The notes below the pieces were generated by a model that was given only the letters and a program-made list of their open reading frames with translations, was not told where the DNA came from and ran no database searches. From Dehalococcoidales bacterium (GTDB taxonomy: Bacteria > Chloroflexota > Dehalococcoidia > Dehalococcoidales > UBA2162): a stretch of 18,287 bases of DNA. Shown piece after piece: positions 15,460-18,287 of this stretch. The position numbers and the translations under genes were made by a program. The stretch is from contig JAENIS010000020.1 in NCBI GenBank assembly GCA_016844285.1, positions 1 through 18,287 on the forward strand, read 5' to 3'. How positions within the stretch are numbered: the stretch's first letter is position 1; the number at the start of each line of letters is the position of its first letter.

Positions 15460-15488
15460 TTGCTTTAGTATCGCTCCTGCTTTATAAT
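15460..15488 (+). promoter_or_regulatory. Sigma-70-type promoter candidate upstream of hypA
   Basis: TTGCTT (15460-15465), a 17-base spacer and a perfect TATAAT (15483-15488) match the housekeeping promoter pattern. Predicted start is near 15495, about 215 bases before hypA. I found no -24/-12 pattern here, so the maturation genes may be expressed independently of sigma-54. Confidence 0.55.
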
Positions 15489-15525
15489 AGTAACGATAAA
15501 AGTTATTAGTATTGCCTGCAACAAG

Positions 15526-15578
15526 GGTGAGAATACCTATCCGGAAACCCGGATTTAGATTCTGAGCTTAGTTTCACC
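15526..15578 (+). promoter_or_regulatory. Structured 5' leader, class not recognised
   Basis: GGTGA (15526-15530) pairs with TCACC (15574-15578), GAAT (15531-15534) with ATTC (15559-15562), and an apical ATCCGG (15539-15544) with CCGGAT (15549-15554) around an AAAC loop. A strong AAGGAGGG ribosome site follows at 15585-15592. Such a nested leader could control translation, but I cannot match it to a known riboswitch. Confidence 0.4.
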
Positions 15579-15595
15579 TTCGATAAGGAGGGCAG

Positions 15596-15748
15596 TTGAA
15601 GTTCCAGAGTAGAGTTACTTTACTGGTAGTTAAGATTCTCTCATCATCGGTATCATTCCGCAGTTCCCCCATATTGGTAAATATATCTTCCCGAATTATT
15701 TCTAACGACAATGCACGAGTGGCATATCACCGAAGAATTACTGGATAA
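15596..15748 (+). CDS. Possible short reading frame upstream of and overlapping hypA
   Basis: A TTG at 15596 follows AAGGAGGG by four bases and opens a 50-codon frame ending at TAA 15746-15748, 38 bases into hypA in another frame. The peptide starts LKFQSRVTLLVVKILSSSVS, loosely like the first residues of a membrane histidine kinase, and then becomes Ser-rich. It could be a leader peptide that couples translation to hypA (which lacks its own ribosome site), a decayed gene start, or chance. I do not recognise it. Confidence 0.3.
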   Translation: MKFQSRVTLLVVKILSSSVSFRSSPILVNISSRIISNDNARVAYHRRITG

Positions 15749-15953
15749 AGTCTGTGTCCAGGCCAAAGAGAATGGGCTTACCAGGATAAGAAAAGTTCAG
15801 GTAGCCCTGGGTGAGGATAGCCATATCACCAATGACTCGTTGTGTTTCTGCTTTCAAATGCTGAGCGAAAAAACAATCGCCAGAGGAGCCGAGTTAGCAA
15901 TAAAATCTTCACCCGGGGCATTTTTAGACTTGCTTTCCTTTGAAGGGGAGTGA
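15711..15953 (+). CDS. hypA: Short HypA-like nickel chaperone without the zinc domain
   Basis: This 80-residue protein starts MHEWHITEELL, matching the conserved MHE N-terminus of HypA in which His2 binds nickel. The following alpha/beta segment (VQVALGED, then a Cys-Phe-rich helix and GAELAIKSSPG) also fits HypA. Standard HypA is about 113 residues with a zinc loop of two CxxC motifs near residues 70-95; here the protein stops at FLDLLSFEGE with no CxxC. No zinc-motif coding is seen after the stop in other frames, because hypF begins 13 bases on. No ribosome site precedes the ATG. It may donate nickel in an altered way, or be a reduced paralogue. Confidence 0.72.
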   Translation: MHEWHITEELLDKVCVQAKENGLTRIRKVQVALGEDSHITNDSLCFCFQMLSEKTIARGAELAIKSSPGAFLDLLSFEGE

Positions 15954-15966
15954 GAGGAGAAGGCTG

Positions 15967-18287
15967 GTGAAAGGTGCCGCCAGGGTAACCGGGATAGACT
16001 CACGCACCGTAGCGGGTCAAGAAAATGCTACTGGCAACGGGCCGGCTAGAGCGAGGATTATCGTACGGGGAATCGTCCAGGGGGTGGGTTTCCGGCCTTT
16101 TATCTACCGTCTGGCTCATGACTACGGGTTGCCGGGGTGGGTGCTTAACTCTACGGAAGGCGTGGTTATTGAGGTTGAAGGCACCCCCGCCAGGTTAGAG
16201 GAGTTTATCGCCGATATTACTATCCGGGCGCCGCCACGGGCGGTAATTGAAAAGATAGAGACCATCCTGCTGCCTCCTGTTGGCTACCAGGCGTTCATTA
16301 TTCAACCGAGCCAGGAGCAGGAGGACAAGTTTGTCTTAATCTCCCCGGACATTTGTATTTGCCCCGATTGTCTCAGTGAGCTTTTCGACCCCAAAGACCG
16401 GCGTTACCGCTATCCTTTCATTAACTGTACCAACTGTGGGCCGCGTTTTACCATCATTAAAGACATTCCTTACGACCGTCCCAAGACGACGATGAGCCGA
16501 TTCCAGATGTGTCCCGGTTGTGAGGAGGAATATCATCACCCTGCTGACCGTCGCTTCCATGCTCAGCCCGATGCCTGCGCCAGTTGTGGTCCCCAGGTGT
16601 GGCTGGTCAACGGGAAAAACCCGAACGACCATCTTGCCCGTGGAGACGCAGCGGTGCTGATGACACGCCACCTGCTGAGTCACGGTAGCATTGTGGCGGT
16701 GAAGGGGCTGGGTGGCTTTCATCTGGCCTGCGATGCTACCAATAATGCTGCCGTATCCCTGCTGCGTGAGCGCAAGCACCGGGTGAATAAGCCCTTCGCC
16801 ATCATGTGTCTCGATGCCACGACCGTAGAACGCTACTGCGATGTTAGCGATGCCGAAAGACAACTCTTGGAGTCGCCCCAGCGTCCCATTGTGCTCTTGC
16901 GGGGCAAACCGGACTCACCAATCTCGTCTCTGGCGGCACCCAATAATACCTCCCTGGGGGTGATGTTGCCTTACACCCCGTTGCACTACCTGCTTCTGGA
17001 GAGAAGAGGCGACGGGACGGATGTATTAGCCCTGGTGATGACCAGTGGTAACATGAGCGAGGAACCGATTGCCATCGGTAATGAGGAAGCTTTGGACTGT
17101 CTCGGAGAGCTGGCGGACGCCTTTCTCTTCCATGACCGGGATATTTATCTCCGCTGTGATGATTCGGTCACCCGTGTTTTTGAGGGTAAGGAGGCGATTA
17201 TCCGTCGCTCACGGGGCTATGCCCCCTTCCCGGTGAGGCTCAACTTTGAGACCAGGCCAATTCTGGCCTGCGGCGCTCAGCTAAAGAACACCTTCTGTCT
17301 CACTAAAGAAAACTATGCCTTCCTCAGCCAGCATATTGGCGACATGGAGAATCTGGAGACTCTCGCCTCCTTTGAATCGGGCATCGAGCATTTTAAGCGG
17401 CTCTTTCGCATTTCTCCCGAAGTCATTGCCTATGACCTGCATCCGGATTATCTGGCTACCAAATATGCTCTCCAGTTGGAGCATGATGCCAGCAAGAGTG
17501 CGGGACGAAAGATGCAGTTTGTGCCGGTGCAGCACCATCACGCCCATATCGCCAGTTGCCTGGCCGAGAATGGAGTGCTGGAGCCGGTAATCGGCGTTGC
17601 CTTCGATGGCACCGGCTATGGCGAAGACGGGCAAATCTGGGGCGGTGAGTTCCTCACCGGTGATTTCCAGCGCTTTGAGCGGCGTGCTCACTTAAAATAT
17701 GTGGTACTGCCCGGTGGCGAGGCTGCCATCAGGAAGCCGTATCGTATGGCGATAAGCTACCTGGCTGACCTTCCCCGGACTCTGACCAGCGGTCTCAGCC
17801 TTTTTCAGCGGATTGACCCGTTGGAAGTTGAGATTGTGCAAAGACAGATTGCGAAGCGGATTAACTCGCCCCTGACCTCCAGTTGTGGTCGACTTTTTGA
17901 TGCCGTTTCTGCTCTGCTGGGCGTCTGCGATGTTGCCACCTATGAAGGACAGGCGGCCATCGAGTTGGAAATGCTGGCTGATGAGAGCGTCGTAGATAGC
18001 TACCCCTGGTTCCTGCCGAAGGATAAGTTTCCGCTCATTATCGACCAGTCATCTCTCTTTGAGAGTATCATCCACGATTTGAAGGCTGGTGTTCCGGTTG
18101 CGACTATCTCGGCCAGATTCCATAATAGTATCGCTGAGATGACCGCTGCCGTTTGCTCTCTGATTCGAGAGCGGGATGGTCTCAGCAAGGTCGCCCTCAG
18201 TGGCGGTGTTTTTCAAAACCTTTACTTGTTGAAACGAACGTTAGCCTGTCTCCGCAGGGATGGCTTTGAACCATATATTCATCATCA
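15967..18287 (+). CDS. hypF: Carbamoyltransferase HypF (3' end beyond the window)
   Basis: HypF makes the thiocarboxamide on HypE that becomes the cyanide ligands of the NiFe active site. About 773 residues are visible and the frame is open to the window edge; roughly the last 25-40 residues are missing. Domains in order: acylphosphatase (GIVQGVGFRPF, about 35-115), a paired zinc finger (CPDC from Cys132, CTNC, CPGC, CASC, to about 205), a YrdC-like domain (VKGLGGFHLACD, KPFAIMC) and a Kae1-like domain (HHHAH at 523-527, FDGTGYGEDG). It starts at GTG 15967 with a GAGGAGA site at 15953-15959, 13 bases after hypA. The remaining hyp genes probably follow. Confidence 0.95.
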   Translation, partial: MKGAARVTGIDSRTVAGQENATGNGPARARIIVRGIVQGVGFRPFIYRLAHDYGLPGWVLNSTEGVVIEVEGTPARLEEFIADITIRAPPRAVIEKIETILLPPVGYQAFIIQPSQEQEDKFVLISPDICICPDCLSELFDPKDRRYRYPFINCTNCGPRFTIIKDIPYDRPKTTMSRFQMCPGCEEEYHHPADRRFHAQPDACASCGPQVWLVNGKNPNDHLARGDAAVLMTRHLLSHGSIVAVKGLGGFHLACDATNNAAVSLLRERKHRVNKPFAIMCLDATTVERYCDVSDAERQLLESPQRPIVLLRGKPDSPISSLAAPNNTSLGVMLPYTPLHYLLLERRGDGTDVLALVMTSGNMSEEPIAIGNEEALDCLGELADAFLFHDRDIYLRCDDSVTRVFEGKEAIIRRSRGYAPFPVRLNFETRPILACGAQLKNTFCLTKENYAFLSQHIGDMENLETLASFESGIEHFKRLFRISPEVIAYDLHPDYLATKYALQLEHDASKSAGRKMQFVPVQHHHAHIASCLAENGVLEPVIGVAFDGTGYGEDGQIWGGEFLTGDFQRFERRAHLKYVVLPGGEAAIRKPYRMAISYLADLPRTLTSGLSLFQRIDPLEVEIVQRQIAKRINSPLTSSCGRLFDAVSALLGVCDVATYEGQAAIELEMLADESVVDSYPWFLPKDKFPLIIDQSSLFESIIHDLKAGVPVATISARFHNSIAEMTAAVCSLIRERDGLSKVALSGGVFQNLYLLKRTLACLRRDGFEPYIHH

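Larger units (their letters stand above)
15157..15595. other. Intergenic region between the third regulator and the hyp genes
   Basis: These 439 bases hold no credible gene. In order they contain a terminator (15199-15227), a second long hairpin (15230-15258), a palindromic repeat (15317-15413), a sigma-70-like promoter (15460-15488) and a foldable leader (15526-15578). It separates regulation from maturation genes. Confidence 0.7.

Noticed and set aside
16336..16863. 175-codon open frame on the minus strand inside hypF
   Set aside because: It is antisense to conserved HypF zinc-finger and YrdC coding and has no recognisable motif.

Overview
The window looks like part of an anaerobic, H2-metabolising bacterium, most likely an uncultured Chloroflexota-type lineage (Dehalococcoidia or Anaerolineae-like). 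This is inferred from a bacterial-style HdrABC-MvhDGA cluster, a sigma-54 system, HypF, and dispersed palindromes with GTCATTGCGAG ends. No 16S rRNA or other phylogenetic marker is present, so the placement is tentative. Every gene is on the + strand and the packing is tight (ATGA, TTGA and TAATG overlaps).

Region 1 (1-8411) is an electron-bifurcation module: hdrC, hdrB, a very large hdrA carrying an inserted GltD/NfnL-like flavin domain, mvhD, mvhG, mvhA and a hydrogenase maturation protease. MvhA is interrupted by one in-frame TGA, exactly where the second cysteine of the N-terminal nickel-binding motif belongs. A six-base-pair hairpin with a G near the start of its loop follows at the right distance for a bacterial SECIS element. 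I read it as a 500-residue selenoprotein with selenocysteine at position 64. That is an unusual site, because characterised [NiFeSe] hydrogenases carry Sec in the C-terminal motif. A four-run G-quadruplex motif lies just upstream of hdrC.

Region 2 (8422-13524) is regulatory and follows directly: a short divergent sigma-54, a soluble histidine kinase whose sensor is a [FeFe]-hydrogenase-like domain (a likely H2 or redox sensor), a response regulator with a Cys-rich tail, and an NtrC-type sigma-54 activator with an intact GAFTGA loop.

Region 3 (13525-15710) holds two inverted copies of a dispersed palindromic repeat, a strong terminator, two good -24/-12 (sigma-54) promoter candidates, a 42-residue membrane miniprotein and a third response regulator with a TPR-like segment and duplicated Cys-rich modules. 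It ends with terminators, a sigma-70-like promoter and a structured leader.

Region 4 (15711-18287) starts the hydrogenase maturation genes: a short HypA-like protein lacking the zinc domain, then hypF, which runs off the window end.

Working model (inference): the FeFe-like kinase senses H2 or redox state and phosphorylates up to three response regulators that share an identical alpha-1 segment. The NtrC-type member activates the locally encoded sigma-54 at the local -24/-12 promoters, tuning a selenocysteine-containing Mvh-Hdr complex and its maturation.
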